Origin: JAENVT01 sp963720775
Lineage (GTDB): Bacteria > Actinomycetota > Acidimicrobiia > Acidimicrobiales > Ilumatobacteraceae
Direction of reading: 5' to 3'
Length of the DNA: 64,000 nucleotides
NCBI GenBank assembly: GCA_963720775.1
Contig: CAVRGR010000007.1
Span: 1 to 64,000 of the forward strand
Shown here: piece by piece, positions 17,892-26,329 of the stretch
How the letters are laid out: every line of letters begins with the position of its first letter
Numbering within the stretch: position 1 is the first letter of the stretch
Program-made: the position numbers and the translations under genes
Notes under the pieces: model-generated
Database searches by the model: none
The model's input: the letters and a program-made list of their open reading frames with translations, nothing else
What the model was told of the DNA's origin: nothing

Positions 17892-19502
17892 ATGAAGAGT
17901 TCGACACGAGACAAGATCGAGGGCGCGTTCATCGATGCTGCGGTCGAGGACTCCGAGTTGCTCTCGGAGGAGCCGCGGCAGCGGCTCTCGTGGCTGCGGG
18001 TCGCCTTGGTCGTAGCGGTCGTCGCCGTGCTCGCAGCAGCCGGCGCCTTCGCCATGCGCAAGGTGTCATCCGACCCCGCTCCAGGGGAGATGCCGTCGTG
18101 GAGCGTGCCCTACGTCGATGTGACCCTCACCCCCACCTACGAGTTCCAGAACCCCGACTCGAACCCGGCCCGCGACATCGCGCTGGCGTTCGTCGTGGCC
18201 GATCGGGACGACTCGTGCAAACCGAGTTGGGGCGGGGCGTATTCGCTGGACGAAGCGAAGCAAGAGCTCGAGCTCGATCGTCGCATCACCCAGTTGCGAG
18301 CAGCCGGCGGCGACATCATGGTATCCCTCGGAGGGCAGGCCAATCAGGAGTTGGCGTTCGCCTGCACCGATGAGACCAAGCTCGCGGCCGCCTACCGCTC
18401 AGTCGTCGAGCGCTACGACGTGCAGTCCATCGATTTCGACATCGAGAACGGAGACATCTCCGACGGGCCCTCGATCGAACGACGAGCCAGTGCGATCGCC
18501 ACGATCCAGAAAGAACGCGCCGCCGCCGGCCACCCGCTCGCCGTGTGGATCACGCTTCCTGTCGAGACCACCGGACTCACCGACCACGGCGTCGCTCTGG
18601 TGCGATCAACCATCAAGGGCGGAGTCGACCTGGCCGGGGTCAACGTGATGACGATGGACTTCGGCGACGCCGCCCATCCCACCACCGACATGCTCGCCGC
18701 GACCAAGGCCGCCCTGCAAGCCTCCGTCACACAGGTCGGCGACGCCTATGCGAGCCAAGGAGCAACCCTCGACGAGTCGCAGCGTTGGGCCCATCTCGGT
18801 GCGACTCCGATGATCGGGCAGAACGACGTCGACGGCGAGGTGTTCACGATCGACGACGCCAAGGGCCTGGCCGACTTTGCGAGGGCCAAAGGGTTGGGTC
18901 GCGTGTCGACGTGGTCGTTGAACCGGGATGCACCGTGCAGCACTTCGTTCGCCGACGTGATGGTGCTGTCCAACACGTGCAGCAGCGTCACCCAGCAACC
19001 TCTCGACTTCGCCAAGGTCTTCACCGCACTGCCGGGTGGAGTCTCCGACTCGACGCAGACCGACGCCGTTACCGTCACGGCGCGTGAGCAAGCGACCGAC
19101 GACCCGGCGAAGAGCCCGTACCCGATCTGGCGGTCGGAGGCTCAGTACCCGGAGGGGTACAAGATCGTTCGTCACGGTCTGGTGTACCAGGCGAAGTGGT
19201 ACACCCAGGGTCAGGATCCCTCGATGACGGTCGCCAACCCGTGGGACACGCCATGGGCCCTCGTCGGACCGATCCGGCCAGACGACAAACCGTTCGCACC
19301 GACTCCACTGCCCGCTGGTACGTACCCCGAATGGAGCCCGAAGGTGCTCTACGCGAAGGGCGACAAGGTGCTGCTCGAAGGCCTGCCGTACTCGGCGCGT
19401 TGGCCGAACCAGGGCGAGGTGCCCCAGACGTTGCTGCCGGTCGGTCCCGACTCGGCCTGGACCCCACTGTTCACCGTCCCCGGCGAGCCGGCGTCGTCCT
19501 AG
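17892..19502 (+). CDS. Membrane-anchored GH18 family protein with two chitin-binding domains
   Basis: 536 residues. GGGGAG lies just upstream of the ATG at 17892. A cytoplasmic tail and one membrane segment (LRVALVVAVVAVLAAAGAFA) anchor an outward GH18 barrel with SLGGQANQELAF and IDFDIENG. The catalytic Glu of the DxxDxDxE motif is kept, but the first Asp is replaced by Gln. The C-terminus has two carbohydrate-binding type 5/12 modules (PYPIWRSEAQYPEGYKI with YQAKWYTQGQDP, and YPEWSPKVLYAKGDKVLL with YSARWPNQGE). It is likely to cleave or bind beta-1,4-GlcNAc polymers at the cell surface. The divergent neighbour encodes a polysaccharide synthase, so the two may act on the same polymer. Confidence 0.8.
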   Translation: MKSSTRDKIEGAFIDAAVEDSELLSEEPRQRLSWLRVALVVAVVAVLAAAGAFAMRKVSSDPAPGEMPSWSVPYVDVTLTPTYEFQNPDSNPARDIALAFVVADRDDSCKPSWGGAYSLDEAKQELELDRRITQLRAAGGDIMVSLGGQANQELAFACTDETKLAAAYRSVVERYDVQSIDFDIENGDISDGPSIERRASAIATIQKERAAAGHPLAVWITLPVETTGLTDHGVALVRSTIKGGVDLAGVNVMTMDFGDAAHPTTDMLAATKAALQASVTQVGDAYASQGATLDESQRWAHLGATPMIGQNDVDGEVFTIDDAKGLADFARAKGLGRVSTWSLNRDAPCSTSFADVMVLSNTCSSVTQQPLDFAKVFTALPGGVSDSTQTDAVTVTAREQATDDPAKSPYPIWRSEAQYPEGYKIVRHGLVYQAKWYTQGQDPSMTVANPWDTPWALVGPIRPDDKPFAPTPLPAGTYPEWSPKVLYAKGDKVLLEGLPYSARWPNQGEVPQTLLPVGPDSAWTPLFTVPGEPASS

Positions 19503-19528
19503 CACCCGCCGAAGTGCGTCCCTCGCGA

Positions 19529-20125
19529 TCAGGGGCTGTTGAGGATTGGATCGCGGAGGTCGATGAAGGTCATGTCCTTGTACAGGTCTTGGTAGTCCTG
19601 CATGGGCGCCTCGAACTCGGACGACGACTCGCCCTTGCGTGCACCTTCCTCGCTGCTGAAGTACGCCACCTCGGCAAACGCGCCGTCGTCGAACCACACG
19701 CGTATTCCGCCCAGCAGGTCGGGGCGGGCCTTTCGCAACTGCTCGAGGAGCTCCGGCGTTTCGAATGCCTCAGCCTTCGCCCGATCGACTGCTCTGCCCT
19801 CCATCACCTGTACGAACCCGGCATCATCGGAGCCTCCATCGAAGAGGAACCTGATGTCGCTCGATTCACGGAACGTGGGCTCGCCATCGAAGCAATCGAC
19901 CGTCTGCTCCCACCATGCGTTCTGTTCGGCGCGACTGGAATTGGCTTGCGCCGACGCCTCGTCGAGGAAGCGCGCGAAGAAGATGAACGTTCCGTCGTCG
20001 GCCACACCGCCTGTTCCGCCCAGGAACCCGACCGCGCCGGGCCGCACATCGACCTGCCAACGCTCTGCTTGTTCCTTGAGCTTCGCAGGATTGTTCGTCT
20101 TGCCCTTGATGGTCTGTACAAACAT
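19529..20125 (-). CDS. Conserved hypothetical protein, possible dimeric alpha/beta-barrel fold
   Basis: 198 residues, with GAGGAGGAC upstream of the ATG at 20125. The opening MFVQTIKGKTNNPAKLKEQA and the pairing of FIFFARFLDEASAQANSS with a Trp-rich helix look like the antibiotic-monooxygenase/EthD type of ferredoxin-like barrel. I see no cofactor site. The second half (FVQVMEGRAVDRAKAEAFE) may be a second copy of the same fold. Cytoplasmic, with no signal peptide. It has no operon partner: its neighbours are 44 bases and 26 bases away but unrelated. Confidence 0.6.
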   Translation of the reverse strand: MFVQTIKGKTNNPAKLKEQAERWQVDVRPGAVGFLGGTGGVADDGTFIFFARFLDEASAQANSSRAEQNAWWEQTVDCFDGEPTFRESSDIRFLFDGGSDDAGFVQVMEGRAVDRAKAEAFETPELLEQLRKARPDLLGGIRVWFDDGAFAEVAYFSSEEGARKGESSSEFEAPMQDYQDLYKDMTFIDLRDPILNSP

Positions 20126-20169
20126 GTCTCTGTCCTCCTCATCGCTGTTGATTGATCGTTGCACCGCTG

Positions 20170-21912
20170 CTACGCGAGTTCGAGCACCGTCACGGTTCCG
20201 GTGTCGCCGTTCACCTCGACGAGGGCGCCGTCGGGGATGCGGTCGGTCGCTTCGTTCACCGAGACCACGCACGGGATGCCGAGCTCACGGCTGACGATGA
20301 TGGCGTGGCTCAGCGGGGCGCCGACGTCCACCACCACGGCCGCGGCGGGCACGAACAGTGGCGTCCACGCGGGGTCGGTGATCGGAGCGATCAACACATC
20401 ACCCGGTTCGAGTGCTGACGGATCGCTGGCGTGCAGCACCACTCGGGCGCGACCGCGAGCGACGCCCGGGCACCCGGGCAAACCGGCAAGCACATCGCCT
20501 GCATTGGCAACGGGTGGGCGGTGGTCGCCGCGTTTCGGCCACGTCGTGTTCGACGGTGGCGACGAGTCGAACAGGAACGGCGGCTCGAGGGTGCCGAGCC
20601 AATAGAGGTGAGCGCGCCTCGCGGCCGCAAGTTCGTGAGTGCCGGTGAGCGTGCCCGAGGCCAGCGCCTCCACTTCGTCGCCGAACAGCAAGCAGATGTC
20701 GCGCGCCTCGTGGAGCTCGCCGCGTTCGACCGCACGGCGGCCGATCTCCCACACGCTCACTCGCGCCTCGTGGACGACGCGAATGATGTTTGCCTTGGAG
20801 CGTTCGCGGCCGGCCAGGAACGTGCAGGCCGAGGCCAACGCTGCCAGGAACTGCCCCTGGGTGGCGGGATCGCCGGCGAGCATGGCAGTGATCTCGTCAC
20901 CGAGCCGAAGCCTCTCGGCTTCGGCCGCGGCCTGGTGTCCGCTGGGTGCCGCCGAGTCGTCGGCATGGCGCATGCGGTCGACGGCGGCGAGCACCAGGTC
21001 GGGTTGTGTCTCCCACGTGTGAGAATGGATGTCCCACTCGTTCGGTCCACGCGAACCGAACTCCACCAGGAAGTCGTCCAATCCGGCGACGAAGGCAGAG
21101 GTCTCTGCCGAGTGGTCAACACGCAGCCGTTCGGTGAGACCATCGGAACCCGTTTCGAAGTGATGCGTGAGCCCGGCGCTGCTGCGCACCGTGCGAGACA
21201 GGTCCCACATTGCCAAGGCCGGCTCGGCCGAGTCGACGCCACCGATGCCGGCAAGCAGGCGCATCGCCGCCGTCGGGTTGCCGATGGCGGCGCAGACTGC
21301 GCCGAGTATGCCGGGGGCGATCGATGCGGCACCCGACTGGTTGATGTGCTGGTCGAACAACGAGCGGATGAACGGCTTGAGCGCGATGGTGCGTTCGTAG
21401 AGCTCGAGATCGGTCAAGGTCGACAGGTCGGGCCGCTCGGCTCGCAACCTGCGGGAGGCGACGTGGTCGGCCTCGAGCTCGTACTGGTTGCGGTCGCCCA
21501 TCACCCAACCCAGCCAGCCCGCCATCACCTGGGTGGTCTGCGCGTTGTGGTGCCATGGCTCAGCGACGTACAACGGGATGTCGGGATGGCCGGCGAAGTA
21601 GGCGGCGTCGAGCATGTCGGGCGTGAAGCCGGGTGTGCGGGCGGCCCACACCCGCAGCAGTGAGATCCCGAGGTAGGCGTAGCCGCCGAACACCCCGATC
21701 ACTTCCGGACGGGTGGGGTGCACCTCGGCGTCGTCGATGCCCAGGCGGTTCACCATGCAGTCGCGCCATCCGAGCACGGTGCCACCCTCGAAGACCACGT
21801 CCCATCCGAGCGGGCTCGGTGGATCGGGAAGCACCTCGCCCACGTTGGCGCGGCTCCAGAACCCGAACTTCGGGTTGTACACGTTGTCTTCTATCCAGCG
21901 CACTGTTCCCAC
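20170..21912 (-). CDS. PEP-utilising enzyme mobile (swivel) domain protein without ATP-grasp domain
   Basis: 580 residues, GTG start with GAGGGGAT before it. The C-terminal 100 residues are the PEP/pyruvate phosphotransfer swivel domain: GCPGVARGRARVVL, DVLIAPITDPAWTPLF, and APLSHAIIVSRELGIPCVV with the phospho-acceptor His in LSHA. The N-terminal 450 residues are helix-rich and resemble the substrate domain seen between the ATP-grasp and swivel parts of rifampin phosphotransferase-like proteins. No ATP-grasp domain is present, and none is encoded next door. It may need a partner for phosphorylation or may have lost catalysis. The substrate is unknown. Confidence 0.7.
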   Translation of the reverse strand: MGTVRWIEDNVYNPKFGFWSRANVGEVLPDPPSPLGWDVVFEGGTVLGWRDCMVNRLGIDDAEVHPTRPEVIGVFGGYAYLGISLLRVWAARTPGFTPDMLDAAYFAGHPDIPLYVAEPWHHNAQTTQVMAGWLGWVMGDRNQYELEADHVASRRLRAERPDLSTLTDLELYERTIALKPFIRSLFDQHINQSGAASIAPGILGAVCAAIGNPTAAMRLLAGIGGVDSAEPALAMWDLSRTVRSSAGLTHHFETGSDGLTERLRVDHSAETSAFVAGLDDFLVEFGSRGPNEWDIHSHTWETQPDLVLAAVDRMRHADDSAAPSGHQAAAEAERLRLGDEITAMLAGDPATQGQFLAALASACTFLAGRERSKANIIRVVHEARVSVWEIGRRAVERGELHEARDICLLFGDEVEALASGTLTGTHELAAARRAHLYWLGTLEPPFLFDSSPPSNTTWPKRGDHRPPVANAGDVLAGLPGCPGVARGRARVVLHASDPSALEPGDVLIAPITDPAWTPLFVPAAAVVVDVGAPLSHAIIVSRELGIPCVVSVNEATDRIPDGALVEVNGDTGTVTVLELA

Positions 21913-21997
21913 ATCCCCTCGGTGGTGGTGGAGATGTTCTAGCCGATCGCGAGGCGTGCCCTCGCCGCTCGAATCGGCCTCGCCTGATCGGCGGTGA

Positions 21998-22360
21998 TCA
22001 GTGTTCGAAGATCAGCCCACGTCGATGCACCTCGATGAGCAGTTCCTCGTCCGTCACGTTGCGCATCGCTCGCTCCGCTGGAGTGAGACGAGCCGCCGTC
22101 GGCCTTGGAACGGTCACTGGTTGCGCCGACCGTCGGAGCGGCAGGGAGGCGAAGTCCTGCACGTGTGCCGCTTCCTCGAGCTGGTCGATGAAGGCCTGAG
22201 CTTCGTCGCGGGAGAACTTTCCGGCGGCCTGGCGCTGATTGAACCCCAGCGGGCCGCGAGCGTCGCGAAAGCCATCGTGTCCAGCGGCACTTAGCAGCTC
22301 CAGCAGCTCACGCACCTGCTTCCCCGATGCCGGTGGGCCCGAGGATTGACCGAATGCCAT
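21998..22360 (-). CDS. Conserved small actinobacterial protein, unknown function
   Basis: About 120 residues from the ATG at 22360 (MAFGQSSGPPASGKQV). The first half contains a short helix-turn segment, ELLSAAGHDGFRDARG, then GFNQRQAAGKFSRDEAQAFI. I recall this pattern from many actinobacteria, without a known function. The C-terminal part (RLTPAERAMRNVTDEELLIE) is charged. No signal peptide or membrane segment. Confidence 0.6.
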   Translation of the reverse strand: MAFGQSSGPPASGKQVRELLELLSAAGHDGFRDARGPLGFNQRQAAGKFSRDEAQAFIDQLEEAAHVQDFASLPLRRSAQPVTVPRPTAARLTPAERAMRNVTDEELLIEVHRRGLIFEH

Positions 22361-22405
22361 CACTGGCAACCGTACACCCCGGTGAGGTTACAGCGTGCTG
22401 GTCGC

Positions 22406-24013
22406 TCAGGAACGCCTCATTGCGCTGCGCAGCACCTCCCGGTACGTCTCGAACCCGGGTGCATTCCTCGATCCATCTTTGGCAGCTTCGTCGAGGCGGC
22501 GGAGGGCCATCGCGTCGTTTGCGTAGTCCAGCGCCTCGAAGTCGCCCGCCTCTTGCAGCGACATCGGCCCGCCCTGCAGTCGCAGCGTGTGGAGCGATGC
22601 CGGGGAGAGCTTGGCCGCATAGCCGGGCTCCGTAGCCACCAGGTACCGCTTCGCGGCGACGTGAAGGCGAACGGGTTCGGTGACGTCGGGCCCGAACCAG
22701 TGCGACAGCCACTGGGCTCCGGTGGCATCGTGGTGCGCGTCTCGGTCGTCGGCCATGGCCTCGGCAGCGTCTGTGTCGCCGTCGATCACGTGCCCGATGT
22801 CGTGCAGCAATGCGGCGACGACAAGCGCATCGCTGCACCCAGCCGCCAGCTCGGCCGCCTGCAACTGGTGCTCGATCATGGTGACGCCTTCGCCGAGGTA
22901 GGCCATGCCCGCGGCAGAGAGGAAGGTGCGCTCGATGCTGGCCAGGGCATCGCGTTCGAGGACGGCGACCGTCGAGGCCAGGCCGTCGAGGTCTGCGTAG
23001 CAACCCTGCAGATGTCGTGCCCCACTGCCGCCCTCGAAGGCGGTGCGCGCGTGGAGAACCCGAGTGTTGTCGAAGACGATGCAATCGCCGGGTTCGAGCT
23101 TCAGCCCGAGGTGCAGTTCGGACTGGTCGAGCGTGGCGGCGAACACCCGCATCGCTCGGTAGACCTCGGCGACGTCGCGCGGAGCCACCGCCGGCGGCTG
23201 GATCGAGCGGTCGTTCCAGCGGATGCCGCGGATGTCGCCGCAGGAGTTGACAGTGACGATCGGCGCGCTGGCGCGTAGCAAGGTGTCGGCATCCTCGTAC
23301 TTGAACGTGAGCGGCGTCGACGTCAACGTGGCGAACGCCGACGGGTCGTCGTCGCGCACCATTGCCGCAGCGGCGAAACCGTCGATGAAAAGGTTGTCGC
23401 CGCCACCCGGAGACGCCTGCAGGCAATGCAACAGCTGGATCCCCGGCACCGGCTCGCGATACGGGTTGTCGGTGTGCGGGGCGATCGCCCGGCCCGTGAA
23501 GGCGAGGTTCACGGGTTGCGCCTCGACTCGCACGTCGAACAGATCGCCGTAGTTGGTGGTGCGCACGTGGCTGAACGACCTTGCCACCTCCAGCACCATG
23601 TCGAGCTCGGTAGGCACGCCGCGCACCAACAAGATGCCCGTGCGCATGAGCGCCCTGAGAGCCGCTGTTCGTTCATCGCTGCCCAATAGTTCGTCCCACG
23701 CGACTTCCGGTGGCCGCCCGCCGAGATCGGCGGCGAGCCACGGCGGGCGGTGTCGCTCGCTGCGATCGTCGAACAGGTCGGCCTTCCCTGGCGCGTTGGT
23801 CGCGAGCCACGACTTCGAGAAGCGAGATACGTGTCCGTCGGGAGTGAACGTCACCTCGATGTCATCACCGTCGTCGCGCCACGAGGCGATGTCGGTCGAA
23901 GCGTCGAATGTCAGTACTCCGCGCAAGCGCTGACCGGAGAAGTGGTCGCGGCACTCGCCGCACGAGCAGGCATCGCGCAGCCACAACGGAGCCACGTCGA
24001 TGTCGCCGACCAC
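22406..24013 (-). CDS. BBOX/TMLH-type Fe(II)/2-oxoglutarate dioxygenase fused to PhnZ/TmpB-type HD oxygenase
   Basis: 535 residues in one frame. Residues 1-85 are the zinc-binding domain of the gamma-butyrobetaine/trimethyllysine hydroxylases (PLWLRDACSCGECRDH). Residues about 110-350 are a TauD-type dioxygenase with the iron triad in APHTDNPY and VLHARTAF, and RHLQGCYADLDGLAS. From about 370 an HD domain follows. It has YLGEGVTMIEH (the Tyr, Glu and His spaced as Y24, E27 and H34 of PhnZ), LLHDIGHVI, HDATGAQWLSHW and RLHVAAKRYL. TmpA and TmpB, known as separate proteins, hydroxylate and then oxidatively cleave a trimethylated aminoethylphosphonate to glycine betaine and phosphate. Here both activities would sit on one chain. 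TAGGGT six bases before the GTG start hints at a leaderless message. xylG ends 37 bases upstream on the same strand. Confidence 0.85.
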   Translation of the reverse strand: MVGDIDVAPLWLRDACSCGECRDHFSGQRLRGVLTFDASTDIASWRDDGDDIEVTFTPDGHVSRFSKSWLATNAPGKADLFDDRSERHRPPWLAADLGGRPPEVAWDELLGSDERTAALRALMRTGILLVRGVPTELDMVLEVARSFSHVRTTNYGDLFDVRVEAQPVNLAFTGRAIAPHTDNPYREPVPGIQLLHCLQASPGGGDNLFIDGFAAAAMVRDDDPSAFATLTSTPLTFKYEDADTLLRASAPIVTVNSCGDIRGIRWNDRSIQPPAVAPRDVAEVYRAMRVFAATLDQSELHLGLKLEPGDCIVFDNTRVLHARTAFEGGSGARHLQGCYADLDGLASTVAVLERDALASIERTFLSAAGMAYLGEGVTMIEHQLQAAELAAGCSDALVVAALLHDIGHVIDGDTDAAEAMADDRDAHHDATGAQWLSHWFGPDVTEPVRLHVAAKRYLVATEPGYAAKLSPASLHTLRLQGGPMSLQEAGDFEALDYANDAMALRRLDEAAKDGSRNAPGFETYREVLRSAMRRS

Positions 24014-24050
24014 AGCCGCACCCTACTGCCGGGTACCTCGGCATCGATCG

Positions 24051-24890
24051 TCACTCACGCTGATCGGCGACCGGCTCACCGTGGAGCTCGGCCATCTCCT
24101 CGATCGACACATCGCCGGGCGGCTTGCCCATGATGATCATCGCCAGGACCTCGTCCATCGTGACGTCGTGCTTGTCGACGGTGCCGACGAGCTTGCCCTG
24201 CAGCATCACGCTGATCCGATCAGCAAGGTCGAACACATCGTGGATGTCGTGGCTGATGAGGAAGATCCCGATGCCTTCCGCCTTCAGCTGGGTGACGAGG
24301 TCGCGCACCTGCGAGGTCTCTGCCGGACCGAGTGCCGCCGTGGGCTCGTCCATGATGAGGATCCTGGCATTGAAGTGCACGGCCCGGGCGATGGCGACCG
24401 ACTGTCGCTGCCCGCCCGACAGCGACCTCACCGGCGACACGAGGTTCTTGAACCGGGGGTTCAATCGTTGCATCAGCTTCTGCGTTGCCGATGCCATCGC
24501 CGAGTCGTCGAGCGCGCCGCTCCGCGAGTGCAGCTCCCGCCCGAGGAACACGTTGCCGGCCGCGTCGATGTTGTCGGCCAGAGCGAGCTTCTGGTAGATC
24601 ACCTCGATCCCGTGCAGTCGCGCGTCGCGAGGGTTGTGGATGGTTACGACCTCACCGTCGATGCGGATCTCTCCGGAGTCGGCGGGGTGGGCCCCCGACA
24701 GGGTGTGCATCAACGTCGACTTGCCGGCGCCGTTCCCGCCGACGAGGCCGACGACCTCACCCGGGTACAGGTCGACGGTGACTCCATCGACGGCATGCAG
24801 GCCGCCGAACGACACACGGATGTTACGTAGCTCGACCAGCGGCACGCGCTCGTCGCTGGCCGGTTGTGCCGTGGTGGAAACGTCGCTCAT
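24051..24890 (-). CDS. xylG: Sugar (xylose-type) ABC transporter ATP-binding protein
   Basis: 279 residues, a single nucleotide-binding domain rather than the doubled form of E. coli XylG, so it would act as a homodimer. Walker A GGNGAGKST, signature LSGGQRQSVAIARA, Walker B ILIMDEPTAALGP and H-loop FLISHDIHDV are all intact. Its start overlaps the permease stop (ATGA). It energises uptake of the sugar bound by XylF. Confidence 0.85.
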   Translation of the reverse strand: MSDVSTTAQPASDERVPLVELRNIRVSFGGLHAVDGVTVDLYPGEVVGLVGGNGAGKSTLMHTLSGAHPADSGEIRIDGEVVTIHNPRDARLHGIEVIYQKLALADNIDAAGNVFLGRELHSRSGALDDSAMASATQKLMQRLNPRFKNLVSPVRSLSGGQRQSVAIARAVHFNARILIMDEPTAALGPAETSQVRDLVTQLKAEGIGIFLISHDIHDVFDLADRISVMLQGKLVGTVDKHDVTMDEVLAMIIMGKPPGDVSIEEMAELHGEPVADQRE

Positions 24891-26227
24891 GATCCACGCC
24901 CTGTCTGGATCACGACGGCTGAGATGATGAGGCCCGTGAGCAGCGCCCCGGCGACTCCTGTCCTACGACGCAACCGCAGCATGGCATCGACGGCGACCGC
25001 GGTGACCAGCACGACGCCGACGACGATGTCTTGCGACGGAGAGTCGATCCTGAGCAGGACCATTCCCGATCGCAGCGACTGCATGATGACGGCTCCGAGG
25101 ACCGCTCCTGGGATCGTCCCGACTCCGCCCGAGAACGACGTGCCACCGATCACCGCCGCGGCGATGACGTCGAGCTCGTTCTGGACTCCGAGGTTGGTGA
25201 CCGCCGCGTTGAGCCGTGCCGTCTGCACCGCGGCGCTGAGCGAGCACAGGATGCCCATGACGACGAAGGTGAGCATGATGGTCTTGCGGGTGTTGATGCC
25301 GCCGAGCTCGGCAGCTTCCGGGTTGCCGCCGTAGGCGTACACGTAGCGGCCGAAGCGGCGACGTTGGGCCAGATAGCTCATCGCCAAGGTCACGACGATC
25401 AGGATCACCACGGGGTAGGCAACACCGGTGGGCTTGTGGGTGATCGGCGACTGGTAGCGGTTGGCGACCAGACCGATGGCGCCGAGGACGGCTGCGCATC
25501 CGAGAACGCCGATGCCGATTTCGATTCCCATCGGGCGGAGCGTGAGGTCGTAACGCTGGCGACGGCGTCGAGACGTGTACTGGCTGAGAACGATGGCGAC
25601 GCAGGCCACGATCGCCAACGCCCAGCTCTTCCACTCGCCGAGAGAGCCTTGTGCCCCGCCACCGAGGAGCTGGAAGTTGTGGTCGAGAGGGGCGAGCGTT
25701 TGCCCTTTCTTGCCGAGCCGGAAGATGAGGCCGCGCCAGACGAGGAACCCGCCGAGCGTGACGATGAACGCAGGCACACCGCCGTAGGCCACGATGAAGC
25801 CCTGCACGCTCCCGATCAAGGCCCCGAGCACGATGCCGACAGCAAGCGCAACAAGCCAGGTGTAGGGCCGTTCGAGGCCGACGCCCAGCGTCTTGGGAAG
25901 CCAGTCGGTCTGCACGATCGCCATCGTGTAGCCGAGAAAGCCGAGCAGCGATCCGACCGAGAGGTCGATGTTGCGCGACACGATGATGAGCACCATGCCC
26001 GTCGCCATGATGGCGATGGAAGTGCTCTGGACCGACAGGTTCCACAGGTTGCGCGACGTCAGGAAGTCGCCGTGCGACATGACGTTGAATCCGACCCAGA
26101 TGACCGCAAGGGCCAACACCATGCCGAACAGGCGGGTGTCGATCTCCGTCGAGGCGACCAGTTCACGCCACGACCGAGCCGACGATGCAGTGGCTTCGGT
26201 CGCCGGCGGTGTCTGTACCTCGGTCAT
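24887..26227 (-). CDS. xylH: Sugar (xylose-type) ABC transporter permease
   Basis: 446 residues with about ten or more membrane segments and the signatures of the ribose/xylose permease family: GMVLIIVSRNIDLSVGSLLG, GFIVAYGGVPAFIVTLGGF, YVYAYGGNPEAAELGGI and VIGGTSFSGGVGTIPGAVLG. The length fits XylH better than the shorter RbsC. It lies between xylF and xylG. A hairpin in the xylF-xylH gap would reduce its expression relative to the binding protein. Confidence 0.88.
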   Translation of the reverse strand: MTEVQTPPATEATASSARSWRELVASTEIDTRLFGMVLALAVIWVGFNVMSHGDFLTSRNLWNLSVQSTSIAIMATGMVLIIVSRNIDLSVGSLLGFLGYTMAIVQTDWLPKTLGVGLERPYTWLVALAVGIVLGALIGSVQGFIVAYGGVPAFIVTLGGFLVWRGLIFRLGKKGQTLAPLDHNFQLLGGGAQGSLGEWKSWALAIVACVAIVLSQYTSRRRRQRYDLTLRPMGIEIGIGVLGCAAVLGAIGLVANRYQSPITHKPTGVAYPVVILIVVTLAMSYLAQRRRFGRYVYAYGGNPEAAELGGINTRKTIMLTFVVMGILCSLSAAVQTARLNAAVTNLGVQNELDVIAAAVIGGTSFSGGVGTIPGAVLGAVIMQSLRSGMVLLRIDSPSQDIVVGVVLVTAVAVDAMLRLRRRTGVAGALLTGLIISAVVIQTGRGS

Positions 26228-26269
26228 CGTGACGCCCCTCTCATCAAGAATTCTTCGTGAACACAGAAA

Positions 26270-26301
26270 AGTAGCCCCTCGTCCGTGGACGAGGGGCTAC
26301 T
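26270..26301 (-). terminator. Rho-independent-like hairpin between xylF and xylH
   Basis: A 14-base-pair perfect stem (26270-26283 with 26288-26301, loop CGTG) made of AGTAGCCCCTCGTC and its complement. On the minus strand it is followed by a short T run (TTTTC). It lies 28 bases after xylF. With so short a T run it would be a partial terminator that lets some transcripts continue to xylH and xylG, or an mRNA-stabilising hairpin for xylF. Confidence 0.7.
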
Positions 26302-26329
26302 GGTGACCAACTGGCCGGGATCGCTCGAA

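Noticed and set aside
17759..18061. N-terminal extension of the glycosyltransferase-EAL frame past 17758
   Set aside because: The open frame runs on, but it overlaps the divergent GH18 gene, shows low-complexity residues and has no ribosome binding site. The ATG at 17758 begins just before the first charged segment and membrane helices.
19596..19606. GCATGGGCGC as a fourth copy of the 98-bp repeat
   Set aside because: A short match within a coding region with no other arm at the right distance.
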